A DNA stretch of 64,000 bases from an uncultured Alphaproteobacteria bacterium (GTDB lineage: Bacteria > Pseudomonadota > Alphaproteobacteria > HIMB59), in contig CACCLU010000001.1 of NCBI GenBank assembly GCA_902546975.1, positions 248,001 to 312,000 on the forward strand. Reading direction: 5' to 3'. The notes beneath the pieces were generated by a model. That model was not told the origin of the DNA. It worked only from the letters and a program-made list of their open reading frames with translations, and ran no database searches. A program made the position numbers and the translations under genes. Positions 8,434 through 17,069 of this stretch are shown here, one piece after another (positions within the stretch are counted from its first letter, which is position 1; every line of letters starts with the position of its first letter).

Positions 8434-9312
8434 TTATAAAAAACTCCCTAAACCTTGAAGCTTATTAATGAAATCTCTAATTTGCTCGTTAATTTTTTGA
8501 TTATCAATTTCTATTTGATCATTTTCATCAAAATCTAAGTCAAATAAACCCTCTCTGTCTTGAAGTATTTCTTCTAGTGTAAGATCTGCACTGTTGTCAA
8601 AATCAAAATTATTTAAAACAACTTTAGTAAGCAAAGGGGTGATAGCGTAACTAGAAATTATTCCAAACATTCCTGCCTCATCAAATTCTTGCCCATTTAT
8701 TGTGCTAAAAAAAACTAAAAGTTTAGAAGCTCTATTAATCTCAGCATTTGAAAGTGCTTTATTACCAGAGACATCTAAAAAACTAAAAACATCTTCAAAG
8801 CACTCTCCCTTATTCTTGGAGAAATTTGAACAGGATAAAGATGCTTTTGAATTCATATATGATAGTACCTCTCCAAATACTAAGATTAGACTAGCTGGGG
8901 TGTTATCGCACTTTGCGTATGTAAAAGTATTATTCGTATTATTTAAAAAATCATAGGACTCATCGGGATTATCTTGCTCTTCAAATACAACCTCTAAAAT
9001 ATCGTCATTCAGTTTCATAAAAACATTTTTAAATTCAAATATTTCACCGTTTAGATAAATCCAATCTTTATATGTCTTTGAGTCAGAAAACTGAAGATAG
9101 AAATACGCATAATCGTCTATTTCGTCCTGGCTTTCATAAAGATTGAAGTAGCCACTTTGAGTAATAATAAAAACATCTTCTTCTTTGGAACAGTCATTAC
9201 TCCATGTTCCATGAAATTTTTCTGGTATCAAATCTGCGGCGAATAAAAAGAATGGACTTAATAAAGAAACTAAAAAAAAGCTAAAAAAATTTTTCACGAT
9301 ATAAAATATCAT
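8434..9312 (-). CDS. Secreted EF-hand protein of unknown function
   Basis: A 292-residue protein with an N-terminal hydrophobic signal (about residues 8-25, FAADL cleavage-like). The first 130 residues are an unrecognised beta-rich region that begins FHGTWSNDCS, a pattern seen in small periplasmic stress or surface proteins. The second half has three EF-hand-like loops: DVSGNKALSNAE, DFDNSADLTLEE and DFDENDQIEIDN, each with acidic ligands at alternate positions. Calcium binding outside the cytoplasm is therefore likely. The function of the N-terminal region is unknown. Confidence 0.75.
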   Translation of the reverse strand: MIFYIVKNFFSFFLVSLLSPFFLFAADLIPEKFHGTWSNDCSKEEDVFIITQSGYFNLYESQDEIDDYAYFYLQFSDSKTYKDWIYLNGEIFEFKNVFMKLNDDILEVVFEEQDNPDESYDFLNNTNNTFTYAKCDNTPASLILVFGEVLSYMNSKASLSCSNFSKNKGECFEDVFSFLDVSGNKALSNAEINRASKLLVFFSTINGQEFDEAGMFGIISSYAITPLLTKVVLNNFDFDNSADLTLEEILQDREGLFDLDFDENDQIEIDNQKINEQIRDFINKLQGLGSFL

Positions 9313-9344
9313 AAAAATCTATATATATAAAATTATATGTATTT

Positions 9345-10781
9345 TTAATTAGAATTTTTCTTAGTCAGCCAAGAAGGTTTTTTTAATTGATTTAAATTAA
9401 GATCCTCTGGAAAATTTTTAAAGATATCATTGAGACCCTTAATTATTACATATGTGATTATAAAACTCATAATCGTATCACTCAAAAAATGATCACCCTC
9501 CATAATTCTTAATAACGAGATTAAAAGAATTGAAGCATATGCAAATGTGTTCCATGAAGTTTTATTGAAAATTATTAGTAAAGCCAAAGATAACGTAAAA
9601 AAAGAAACGTCACCTGAAACGAAACTACAATTGGTACTGCAATAATCAACATTTAACCATGGAATGGTAAATGGCTCTTCTCCTCCAAATTGAATGGTGT
9701 CATTAGGCCTTGCACGACCCCACAAATTTTTAAAAATAGAGTTTACAACAATACCTGTTCCGATAATAAGACAAGAAAACAAGTAAACCCACTCTCTAAC
9801 AGCAACATTTAAAATTTTTTCTTTATAATAAATTTGTTTGAAAACAGCAGCTATGGGGACAAAGAAAACTAATAAAGCCATAAGTGGTAGCAACATCTTA
9901 CGAACAAAATAGATAAACCAGTCAGACTCTGAAGCAATAAATTTACCGTCCTGTCCAAAAAATAGGCCACTAACAGTTATGTCTAATGAGGGAAATATGA
10001 AAAATACTATAGAGAGTAAGAGGGTTATGGTTAGGGTTTTAAAGTAAAAGTTAAAATTCAAGTAAAGAGAGAAAATGTTTGTATAAAAATTGGAAATATT
10101 ACTTGAAATTATTTCAACGTTATTGTTTGGGATTAATTTGACATTCTCTGATGTAAATAGCTTTTTTTTATCTGCTAGTTTTTTTGAAATAAATATTGTT
10201 GAAAGATATGCAACAAGCGTGCCACCAAAGATATCACTAATAAAGTGAGCACCGACTATGACTCTCGTGGATGCAATAATAATTGCAATGGTTATCAATG
10301 CATTTTTAATTTTCGGAAAGAGAAATATCATACAAAAGATAAAAGCAAAAATAGTTGCAGTATGACCTGATGGGAATGAATGCCATTTGGAGTCAAATTG
10401 TATTATATCTAACGATTTTAATTCAAAACCATTATATAAGACTGGCCGTGGTCTTCCAAAGATATGTTTTAATATTTGTGTAACTATGCCACTTAATAAG
10501 ATATTTAAAAAAATAAATAGACTAATGTCACTTACAGTTTCCATAATCTGATTTTTACTTTTTATAATTTTTATTAAGCCCCAGATTAAAATAGTAGGTA
10601 CAAAAAAATATAAAGAGTCACCAAAGTGAGTGAGTGTTCCAAAAAGAGACTTTGTTTGATGATTAATACTGTCAAAAAAAGAAGCTACTGAATAATCAAA
10701 TAATAAGAAAAAAAAAGCTCCAATTAGCAGATAAATACTTATTCTTTTTTCTTGCGAGTTTAACTGATTGAAGAAAGTCAT
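9345..10781 (-). CDS. Tandem PAP2-type membrane phosphatase
   Basis: A 478-residue membrane protein with two phosphatidic-acid-phosphatase type 2 domains. The first has the full motif set: KHIFGRPRP at 105-113, FPSGH ending at 140, and R173, H179 and D183 in STRVIVGAHFISD. The second, in the C-terminal half, has KNLWGRARP, SFVSGD in place of PSGH, and RIMEGDHFLSD, so its middle motif lacks the usual His. Substrates of the family include undecaprenyl-PP, lipid A phosphates and PA. It overlaps the start-side neighbour, a GT-C-like membrane protein, by four bases, which suggests a lipid-linked sugar or lipid A modification role. Confidence 0.82.
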   Translation of the reverse strand: MTFFNQLNSQEKRISIYLLIGAFFFLLFDYSVASFFDSINHQTKSLFGTLTHFGDSLYFFVPTILIWGLIKIIKSKNQIMETVSDISLFIFLNILLSGIVTQILKHIFGRPRPVLYNGFELKSLDIIQFDSKWHSFPSGHTATIFAFIFCMIFLFPKIKNALITIAIIIASTRVIVGAHFISDIFGGTLVAYLSTIFISKKLADKKKLFTSENVKLIPNNNVEIISSNISNFYTNIFSLYLNFNFYFKTLTITLLLSIVFFIFPSLDITVSGLFFGQDGKFIASESDWFIYFVRKMLLPLMALLVFFVPIAAVFKQIYYKEKILNVAVREWVYLFSCLIIGTGIVVNSIFKNLWGRARPNDTIQFGGEEPFTIPWLNVDYCSTNCSFVSGDVSFFTLSLALLIIFNKTSWNTFAYASILLISLLRIMEGDHFLSDTIMSFIITYVIIKGLNDIFKNFPEDLNLNQLKKPSWLTKKNSN

Positions 10782-12268
10782 AATTTATTAAAGTTGATAT
10801 TTATGAATGATTTTGTTGTCATATCGAGTATGGTTTTATTTATTGAGTCACTATCTTCTATTGGCATTGTATCAAGGGAACTAAATTTGAATTCTATTTG
10901 GCAATCTGAAAAATAGTCTGGTTTCACTTTGTCACTAAAAAACAACATTAAATCTAGTGGATAATTTTCTTCCAATATAAATTCGGATTTTTTTATATCA
11001 CAATTTAAATCATTTTTTAAAGTATCATAGATAACGGGACTCAATGTTTTATTCTTATACTGTGAATAAAAAAAGACTGAAGTAAAAAATACAACTAAAA
11101 TCAAAGAAAATGAGATAGTTTTATATACTGTAGTTAAGGATTTTCCTTGGAGAGAAAAAACTGGATTAATTAATGATACTAAAATTATCATTAAATAAAA
11201 AATATAATTTATCTGAGGTATCTCTGAAGTACTGTGATAAAGGGAGGTATCAAAATAAATTATGCCTGCTGGTATAAAAAAAAGGGTAACTAAAACTATT
11301 TTCGACCATTTTAATTCAACAAATTCTAGTGTTCTAAAAATATAAATAGACATTATTGGTAATAAAAAGACTAAAATCGATATATTTAATTTATTAGAAA
11401 AAATAAACATAAACCAACAAAGAATTATTGAAAAAAGGAATATAATCAATTCCTTATTCCAGTTAATTCTTTTTATGCCATTATAAAAAATAGAAATAAT
11501 TAGCAAACTTAATAAAGGTAGTAAAAAAATAACACTCTTTGAAAGTTTCTTTAATAAAATATTTGGATCGAAATTAAGTATGGAATAGTAATCCGTTTTA
11601 TTAATACCCTGAATAATCAGAAAAACTAAAAAAGATATATAAATAAAACTTAGATAAGAAATTAAGTTAAGATGTTTTTTTTTCTCTAGCTTTAAATTAA
11701 ATAATTTTATGAATATCAAAAATGTTATTAATATAACAAAATAGAAATTATTGAGACTTAATGCAATTAAACTAAATAATATAAAAAAAAATACATTATA
11801 AAAATTTTCATCATCAAAAATTTTTAATAAATAATAGAATATTAATAAAGTCACCAAGCCTGAAATAAGAGAACCATCAATGGTTATCATTGAAATTAAA
11901 ATTGTGCCACTTAACATCACTGCTGTAAGAGGCATTAAATAATTGAGGTCATAAAATTTTAATTTAATAATTTTATATGAGACAAAAATTAATAATCCTA
12001 AGTATATAAAATTCGGTATTCTAAATAGAAAGTAATTATTAAAACCAAAAAAATTCGTGAGCTTTGATGCGATATTTAAAAATATCAAATGTGGATTGAA
12101 AAACTCTGAAAAATTTGAAACTAGTTCATTATCTTTAATTGTGATAAGAATTTTTATGTCTTCAATAGAAATATATGGTGCACCTAAAGTTATTGCACCG
12201 AGTAATCCAATCCAAATAATTGTGAAAAAAACAGTCGGAATATTATCTAGGAATCTAAAGATGCTCAT
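10778..12268 (-). CDS. Polytopic membrane protein, GT-C (GT39-like) glycosyltransferase candidate
   Basis: A 496-residue protein with about twelve hydrophobic helices and a short C-terminal soluble part (from about residue 410). The layout, an acidic motif in the first extracytoplasmic loop (YISIEDIK, near residue 35) and a following NPHLIF segment resemble ArnT/GT39-type enzymes that move sugars from polyprenyl phosphates. Sequence is too diverged for a firm call. It shares four bases with the PAP2 gene, a pairing that is frequent in envelope-lipid modification operons. Confidence 0.55.
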   Translation of the reverse strand: MSIFRFLDNIPTVFFTIIWIGLLGAITLGAPYISIEDIKILITIKDNELVSNFSEFFNPHLIFLNIASKLTNFFGFNNYFLFRIPNFIYLGLLIFVSYKIIKLKFYDLNYLMPLTAVMLSGTILISMITIDGSLISGLVTLLIFYYLLKIFDDENFYNVFFFILFSLIALSLNNFYFVILITFLIFIKLFNLKLEKKKHLNLISYLSFIYISFLVFLIIQGINKTDYYSILNFDPNILLKKLSKSVIFLLPLLSLLIISIFYNGIKRINWNKELIIFLFSIILCWFMFIFSNKLNISILVFLLPIMSIYIFRTLEFVELKWSKIVLVTLFFIPAGIIYFDTSLYHSTSEIPQINYIFYLMIILVSLINPVFSLQGKSLTTVYKTISFSLILVVFFTSVFFYSQYKNKTLSPVIYDTLKNDLNCDIKKSEFILEENYPLDLMLFFSDKVKPDYFSDCQIEFKFSSLDTMPIEDSDSINKTILDMTTKSFININFNKL

Positions 12269-12501
12269 TTTCTGATTTAACTAAGTTTAGTAGCATATAG
12301 ATCTAATTTATTCTATATATTGTGGTTATTTCAATTTTCTTGATGTTATTTTTACCCGTAATTATAATCAAAAATAAGAGATTAATCTCTTTTTACAGCC
12401 TTATAGAAGCGGCTTTTTTCTTAGTGGGCCACTTCTTTCTTAAAGGGTTAGGACAAATTGTTCTAACCCTTTTTTGATTTCTATATTATCCTTTTTTAAA
12501 G
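12269..12501. other. Intergenic region with stacked terminator-like hairpins, possible small RNA
   Basis: This 233-base gap separates two divergent genes. On the plus strand it holds a perfect 16-base palindrome AAGAGATTAATCTCTT followed by TTT (12376-12394), a weak AGCC/GGCT hairpin followed by six Ts (12397-12419), a small AGTGG-G-CCACT palindrome (12423-12433), and a strong terminator (12442-12475). No protein gene lies upstream on that strand to need them. A short untranslated RNA ending at 12475 is possible; I recognise no known RNA family. Confidence 0.45.
12442..12475 (+). terminator. Strong intrinsic terminator without an obvious upstream gene
   Basis: AAAGGGTTAGGAC (12442-12454) pairs with GTTCTAACCCTTT (12460-12472) with one G-T pair and a 5-nt loop; a T-tract (12470-12475) follows. 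On the minus strand A-rich sequence also allows some bidirectional use. Confidence 0.75.
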
Positions 12502-12627
12502 ATGTTGAAGTTAATTTTCATGATACTCTTCTTTTTTATTGGATATTTTCTTGCTGATACAGGATTAGTGGATATTCCATTTAGAAATATTCCAATTTTA
12601 GAAAGTTTATATGAGGTTGTAGATTAA
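12502..12627 (+). CDS. 41-aa small membrane protein just before the aminotransferase
   Basis: ATG at 12502 opens a 41-residue frame ending in TAA at 12625-12627, with the aminotransferase ATG following directly at 12628. The product starts MLKLIFMILFFFIGYFLADT and continues with a short polar tail ending in LYEVVD: one hydrophobic helix, type-I or signal-anchor-like. The exact abutment and the amphipathic non-repetitive tail favour a real gene that is co-translated with the aminotransferase. No family is recognised. Confidence 0.5.
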   Translation: MLKLIFMILFFFIGYFLADTGLVDIPFRNIPILESLYEVVD

Positions 12628-13977
12628 ATGATTAATACAGATAAAGTTTTACATGGTTTTACCGATCTTAAAAATTTAAATGTACTTGGTCCTATTGTTT
12701 TAAACCAAGCGAAAGGAATATATGTTTACGATCAAGATGGAAAAAAATATTTAGATGCCAATTCAGGATTATGGAATTCTGTGGTTGGTTTCGATCATCC
12801 CAGAATGGTTGAAACAGCAAAAAAACAATATGAAAAATTTTCTGGTTACCACGCCTTTTTTGGAAGAATATCTGAACCAGCTGTAGAACTTGCAGATAAA
12901 TTAATTGAAATATCTCCTTTCACGGATGGTAAAGTTTTTTTTACAAACTCAGGATCTGAAGCTAATGACACTACTGTAAAATTATTATGGTTTATTAATA
13001 AAAGAAAAGGGCATCCTAATCGAAGGAAAATAATTACTCGAATAAATTCATATCATGGTGTAACGGCTGTTTCTGCTTCGATGACAGGAAAACCATACAA
13101 TAGTGAATTTGGATTACCCTTAGATGGTTTTTTACATTCAGCTTGTCCTCATTATTGGAAATATGGCTTAGAAAAAGAGAGTGAGGAAATGTTTACCAAA
13201 AGAATGGGCGAAGATTTAGAAAATTTAATTTTAAGAGAGGGACCTGATACCATTGCAGGTTTTTTTGCAGAACCTGTTATGGGGGCAGGTGGTGTGATCC
13301 CTCCTTCAAAAGGATATTTTGAGATAGTTCAAAAAATTTTAAAAAAATACAATATTCCATTTATTGCTGATGAGGTAATTTGTGGTTTTGGTAGAACTGG
13401 TAACTTATGGGGATCTCAAACATACAATATTGATCCCGATATTATTATTGCCTCTAAATGTATAACATCAGGTTTTTTTCCACTTGGTGCAGTTATTTTG
13501 GGAGAAAAAATGACAAAAGAAATGATGGAGGCTTCTTATGAGGCAGAGGAATTTTTTCATGGCTTCACAGCCGGTGGGCACCCTGTAGGTTGTGCCCTAG
13601 CGCTAGAAGCAATTGATATTATCATTAATGAGAAAATGATTGAAAATGTTAGACACCTTGAGCCAATTTTTATGGGTGGTTTAAAGAACTTTGAAGATTT
13701 AGAGTTTATAGGTGAGTCTCGCGGCATTGGACTTATGGGCGCTTTAGAGATGGTTCAAGATAAAAAAAATAAACTACCCTTCGATGGTTCGATATCCATT
13801 GGCGAGCGTGTTGCTAATAAGTGTATTGAAAATGGTTTGATATGTAGACCTCTTGGACCATCAATTGTGTTATGTCCCCCTTTTATTACATCGGAGGAGG
13901 AGATGGGTATAATATTTGATACTCTAGAGAAAACTCTTAAAGAAGTATTTAGTGAAGTTAAATCTTTAGGACAATAG
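12628..13977 (+). CDS. Class III PLP-dependent aminotransferase (omega-amino acid/diamine-pyruvate type)
   Basis: A 449-residue fold-type-I aminotransferase. FFTNSGSEANDTTVKL is the class III phosphate-binding region, FIADEVICGFGRTG holds the PLP-binding Asp, and the Schiff-base Lys lies in ASKCITSGFFPLGAV. HGFTAGGHPVGCALA follows as in SpuC, Tpa and beta-alanine-pyruvate enzymes. Substrate could be putrescine, taurine, beta-alanine or a related amine, with pyruvate as acceptor; the sequence alone does not decide. Its stop-side overlaps the convergent quinone oxidoreductase gene by 20 bases. Confidence 0.9.
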   Translation: MINTDKVLHGFTDLKNLNVLGPIVLNQAKGIYVYDQDGKKYLDANSGLWNSVVGFDHPRMVETAKKQYEKFSGYHAFFGRISEPAVELADKLIEISPFTDGKVFFTNSGSEANDTTVKLLWFINKRKGHPNRRKIITRINSYHGVTAVSASMTGKPYNSEFGLPLDGFLHSACPHYWKYGLEKESEEMFTKRMGEDLENLILREGPDTIAGFFAEPVMGAGGVIPPSKGYFEIVQKILKKYNIPFIADEVICGFGRTGNLWGSQTYNIDPDIIIASKCITSGFFPLGAVILGEKMTKEMMEASYEAEEFFHGFTAGGHPVGCALALEAIDIIINEKMIENVRHLEPIFMGGLKNFEDLEFIGESRGIGLMGALEMVQDKKNKLPFDGSISIGERVANKCIENGLICRPLGPSIVLCPPFITSEEEMGIIFDTLEKTLKEVFSEVKSLGQ

Positions 13978-14929
13978 ATCCCGAAGTCTTTCTATTTTCC
14001 ATATCTGTGTGAGCGTCAGCAACATTATCAAGATCATATTTAGTAATTTTATCCAATTTAATTTTGTCTTTTACAATCATCTCAAATAATTTATGACTTG
14101 CAATTTCAAGCCACTCTCTATTAGCGTAAAAATGGAATAGTGTAGGTCGAGTTAAATAAAAAGAACCAAATGCTAGATCTGTCATTTGAATGTCTTTATA
14201 TGGTCCAGATGATTGACCAAAGCTAACTAACATCCCGTGTTTTTTTAAACATTTAAATGATTGAAACATTGTATCTTTACCAACACTGTCATAAACCACG
14301 TCAAGGCCTTTGTTATTTGTGATTTTTAATACTTCATCTAAAAAATTTTTTTCAGAGTAATTTATAACCTCGTCAAAGCCTCTTTGCTTTGCTAACTCAC
14401 ATTTATCTGAATTACCAGCTGTGCCTATTAATTTTGCACCAATGTCTTTTATCCATTGGCCTGCGATCAATCCTACGCCTCCAGCCGCAGCATGAAATAA
14501 TACCTCATGATTACTTTGTAAGTTATAACTGTCACAAACAAGATACTTTACTGTTAGTCCTTTAAGAATTGATGCGGCTGCTTGATCGAAAGATATGCTA
14601 TCTGGGATAGAAACTACGAGATCCTCTGATATCATTCTATGTGTTGCGTAAGCATTATTAGGTTGAGCATATGCTACGCGATCCCCTATTTTAAACTTTG
14701 TAACATTGGGGCCTATAGCTTCAACCTCGCCTGCACCTTCAGAGCCTAAAACAAGATCTTTGTCAACAGGCCAAGGATATAATCCTGCTCTAAAATAAAT
14801 ATCGATGAAATTTACTCCAATTGCTCTATTTTTAATCAAAATTTCATTCGATTTAAGTTCAGTGAGCTCAATACTTTTCCTTTGAAGAACGCTAGTATCA
14901 CCGGGCTTATTTGCAACAATTGAATACAT
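13958..14929 (-). CDS. NADPH:quinone oxidoreductase (zinc-free MDR family)
   Basis: A 323-residue medium-chain reductase of the QOR type. It has the N-terminal GroES-like domain (NFIDIYFRAGLYPWP), GSEGAGEVEAIG, and the nucleotide-binding AAAGGVGLIAGQW motif near residue 150; no zinc-binding Cys cluster is present. It reduces quinones or enals with NADPH in the cytosol. Overlaps the convergent aminotransferase gene; divergent from hsp20. Confidence 0.92.
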   Translation of the reverse strand: MYSIVANKPGDTSVLQRKSIELTELKSNEILIKNRAIGVNFIDIYFRAGLYPWPVDKDLVLGSEGAGEVEAIGPNVTKFKIGDRVAYAQPNNAYATHRMISEDLVVSIPDSISFDQAAASILKGLTVKYLVCDSYNLQSNHEVLFHAAAGGVGLIAGQWIKDIGAKLIGTAGNSDKCELAKQRGFDEVINYSEKNFLDEVLKITNNKGLDVVYDSVGKDTMFQSFKCLKKHGMLVSFGQSSGPYKDIQMTDLAFGSFYLTRPTLFHFYANREWLEIASHKLFEMIVKDKIKLDKITKYDLDNVADAHTDMENRKTSGSIVLKI

Positions 14930-14978
14930 TAAAGGAGCCTATCATCTAAAAAAATTATCCAACAGTCAATTTGAAAGT

Positions 14979-15006
14979 CTTGAAATTCAAAATTGAAATC
15001 CCAAAT
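14979..15006 (+). promoter_or_regulatory. Sigma32 (RpoH)-like heat-shock promoter for hsp20
   Basis: CTTGAAA (14979-14985), a 14-base spacer, then CCCAAAT (15000-15006) closely match the RpoH consensus CTTGAAA-N13/14-CCCATNT. Transcription would start near 15013, about 80 bases before the Hsp20 start codon. Confidence 0.8.
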
Positions 15007-15016
15007 TAATAGTAAG

Positions 15017-15095
15017 AGAAATTGCCATTTGGAATTTCTTTATTAACGCAGGTTTAAAAACTGCAAATAACAATTAACGCTTAAGGAGGTTAATT
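15017..15095 (+). promoter_or_regulatory. ROSE-like RNA thermometer candidate in the hsp20 leader
   Basis: The leader folds into three successive hairpins. The first pairs AGAAATT (15017-15023) with AATTTCT (15033-15039). The second pairs GCAG (15048-15051) with CTGC (15061-15064). The third pairs AATTAAC (15072-15078) with GTTAATT (15089-15095), ending at the ATG, and places the ribosome site AAGGAGG (15083-15089) in its loop and stem edge. ROSE-type elements with serial hairpins control hsp20 genes in alphaproteobacteria; the typical anti-SD motif of ROSE is not clear here, so the family assignment is inference. Confidence 0.5.
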
Positions 15096-15545
15096 ATGAC
15101 TACATTTGACTTATCTCCTCTATGGAGATCATCAGTTGGTTTCGATGAGTTTGATAAACTTTTTGATACCGTCTTTTCTACGAACAATAAAGGTGCTTCT
15201 TATCCACCATATAATATCGTCAAACATGACAAAAATATTTACCAAATTACCATGGCTATCGCCGGTTTTGGTGAGGACCAAATAGATATATCCCAAGAGG
15301 GTAATCTTTTGACTGTTAAAGGTGAAATGGGTGATGATAAAACTATGAATAAATCAGAATATCTTTATCGAGGAATTGCCAACAGAAATTTTGAGAGAAA
15401 GTTTGAGTTAGCTGATACTGTAAAAGTTATAAAGGCTGATTTAAAAAATGGTCTGTTAAGTATAAATCTTGAAAGAGAAATACCTGAACACCAAAAACCC
15501 AGAAAAATAAAAGTTAATACGAATTCTAAACTTTTATCAGCTTAA
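15096..15545 (+). CDS. ibpA: Hsp20 small heat-shock protein (IbpA-like)
   Basis: A 149-residue alpha-crystallin-type chaperone that holds unfolded proteins under stress. The N-terminus SPLWRSSVGFDEFDKLFD is characteristic of IbpA. The crystallin domain spans about residues 37-135, with DISQEGNLLTVKG and GLLSINLEREIPE, the latter followed by a basic tail. A strong AAGGAGG ribosome site lies seven bases before the ATG and is embedded in a hairpin; a sigma32-like promoter lies upstream. Confidence 0.95.
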   Translation: MTTFDLSPLWRSSVGFDEFDKLFDTVFSTNNKGASYPPYNIVKHDKNIYQITMAIAGFGEDQIDISQEGNLLTVKGEMGDDKTMNKSEYLYRGIANRNFERKFELADTVKVIKADLKNGLLSINLEREIPEHQKPRKIKVNTNSKLLSA

Positions 15546-15556
15546 ATAAAAAATTA

Positions 15557-15580
15557 GGGCTGCTTTTTTATAAGCAGCCT
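15557..15580. terminator. Bidirectional terminator between hsp20 and sodB
   Basis: GGCTGCTT (15558-15565) pairs with AAGCAGCC (15572-15579) with a TTTTAT-like loop. An A-rich flank lies on the left and T-rich on the right, as expected for two convergent genes. Confidence 0.75.
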
Positions 15581-15585
15581 TATAT

Positions 15586-16179
15586 TTAATCTAATTGAGA
15601 AGCAACAAATTCCCAGTTTACTAGACTATCTAAAAAAGCTTTTAAATAATCAGGTCGTTTGTTTCTATAATCTATATAATATGAGTGTTCCCATACGTCA
15701 CATCCCAGTATTGGCTTCATTCCATCAACTAGAGGATTAGAAGCATTAGGTGACTTTGTGACCACTAATTTACCATTATCGATGGCAAGCCAAGCCCATC
15801 CAGAACCAAATTGAGTTGTTCCTGCCTGAATAAAAGCTTCTTTGAATTGATCAATCCCTCCTAGGTCTGATGTAATTCTACTCTCCAATTCGGACGGCAT
15901 AGAGCCTCCCCCATTGGGTTTCATACATTGCCAAAATAAAATATGGTTCCAATGTTGACCTGCATTATTAAAAATTCCTGCCATCGATGAGTCTTTACTT
16001 GATTTTACAACTATTTCCTCAAGAGAAGAATCTTTCATATCAGTGTCTTTAACAAGATTATTTAAATTTGTTACATATGTTTGATGATGTTTGCCATGAT
16101 GGAAATCAAGAGTTTCTGATGACATATATGGAGCTAAAGCATCATTTGCATAAGGTAAGCTTGGTAATTCAAAAGTCAT
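15586..16179 (-). CDS. sodB: Superoxide dismutase, Fe type
   Basis: A 197-residue Fe/Mn-family superoxide dismutase converting superoxide to peroxide and oxygen in the cytosol. Metal ligands are visible as H27 in LDFHHGKHHQ, His in GQHWNHILFW, and Asp/His in DVWEHSYYID. The Gln in AGQHWNH is the outer-sphere residue placed as in Fe enzymes. No signal peptide. Convergent with hsp20 across a shared terminator. Confidence 0.95.
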   Translation of the reverse strand: MTFELPSLPYANDALAPYMSSETLDFHHGKHHQTYVTNLNNLVKDTDMKDSSLEEIVVKSSKDSSMAGIFNNAGQHWNHILFWQCMKPNGGGSMPSELESRITSDLGGIDQFKEAFIQAGTTQFGSGWAWLAIDNGKLVVTKSPNASNPLVDGMKPILGCDVWEHSYYIDYRNKRPDYLKAFLDSLVNWEFVASQLD

Positions 16180-16268
16180 ATTTATTTCCTTTAATTAAAA
16201 TTCTTAATGCGTATTTTTTATATTATTGTGGAAACAATGACAACCTTTGAAGAAATAGATACAAAAAT

Positions 16269-17069
16269 ATGAGGAATATAGTTAGTATTCAGTCTACTGT
16301 CTTAAATGATAAAGTTGGAAATCATGCCGCTCGATCAATCTTAAGTGACAAAGGTTATAACATTTATGAGATACCGACTGTAATTTTAACATCTCATAAA
16401 GCTGTAAAGGGCACACTTCAAATCAATGACAACAGTTTAAATCCATGGGTAATTTTTAATAAAGTCAGGAAAACATATAAATTAAGCTTAAATGATTTAA
16501 CAATTATTGGCTACACACCCAACTCAAAGATTTCAAAATCGATTGGTAAAATTATTAATTTACAAAATAAAATTGTTTTAGACCCTGTAATGGGAGATAT
16601 AGGAATAGGTCTATATGTAGAAAAAGACGTTGCAAATTTTTTTAAAAAAGTAATAACAAAAGTTAAATATATATCAGCAAATTTTTTTGAGTGGTCATAC
16701 TTAAATAATAAAGATGAAAAAAACTATAGTATTAGCGAGATCATAACTGACCTCAAATCGTTTACGAGGAAGTTTAACAGTCAAGTATTAATAAGAAGCA
16801 TTCCAAAAAATAAAAAAATATTAAATATTATTTGTAATAAAAGAGAAATTTTTGTCATAGAAACACCTTACATAAATTTTAAAGAAAGATTTCATGGAGC
16901 TGGTGACCAATCTACAGCTTTGTATGCTCACTATATCAACAAAAAAAATACAACAAGAGAAATACTAGAAAATGTTACGAATGATATTTATGATATTTTG
17001 CTAAAAAATAAAATACGTTCTCAAAAAAGAAAAAAAAGATTTAAAGCTAAGAGCTTAAATAATCTTTGA
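16269..17069 (+). CDS. Pyridoxal kinase-like protein (PdxY family), diverged
   Basis: A 266-residue ribokinase-fold protein. Family features are SIQSTVLNDKVGNHAA at the N-terminus, LDPVMGD near residue 105 and the anion-hole motif HGAGDQSTAL near 220 with the catalytic Asp. It should phosphorylate pyridoxal. The C-terminus is Lys/Arg-rich and the protein is AT/Lys-biased. A tiny upstream frame (ATG at 16237, eleven codons) ends with TGA overlapping this ATG as ATGA and could couple translation. Convergent 23-base overlap with asd. Confidence 0.8.
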   Translation: MRNIVSIQSTVLNDKVGNHAARSILSDKGYNIYEIPTVILTSHKAVKGTLQINDNSLNPWVIFNKVRKTYKLSLNDLTIIGYTPNSKISKSIGKIINLQNKIVLDPVMGDIGIGLYVEKDVANFFKKVITKVKYISANFFEWSYLNNKDEKNYSISEIITDLKSFTRKFNSQVLIRSIPKNKKILNIICNKREIFVIETPYINFKERFHGAGDQSTALYAHYINKKNTTREILENVTNDIYDILLKNKIRSQKRKKRFKAKSLNNL

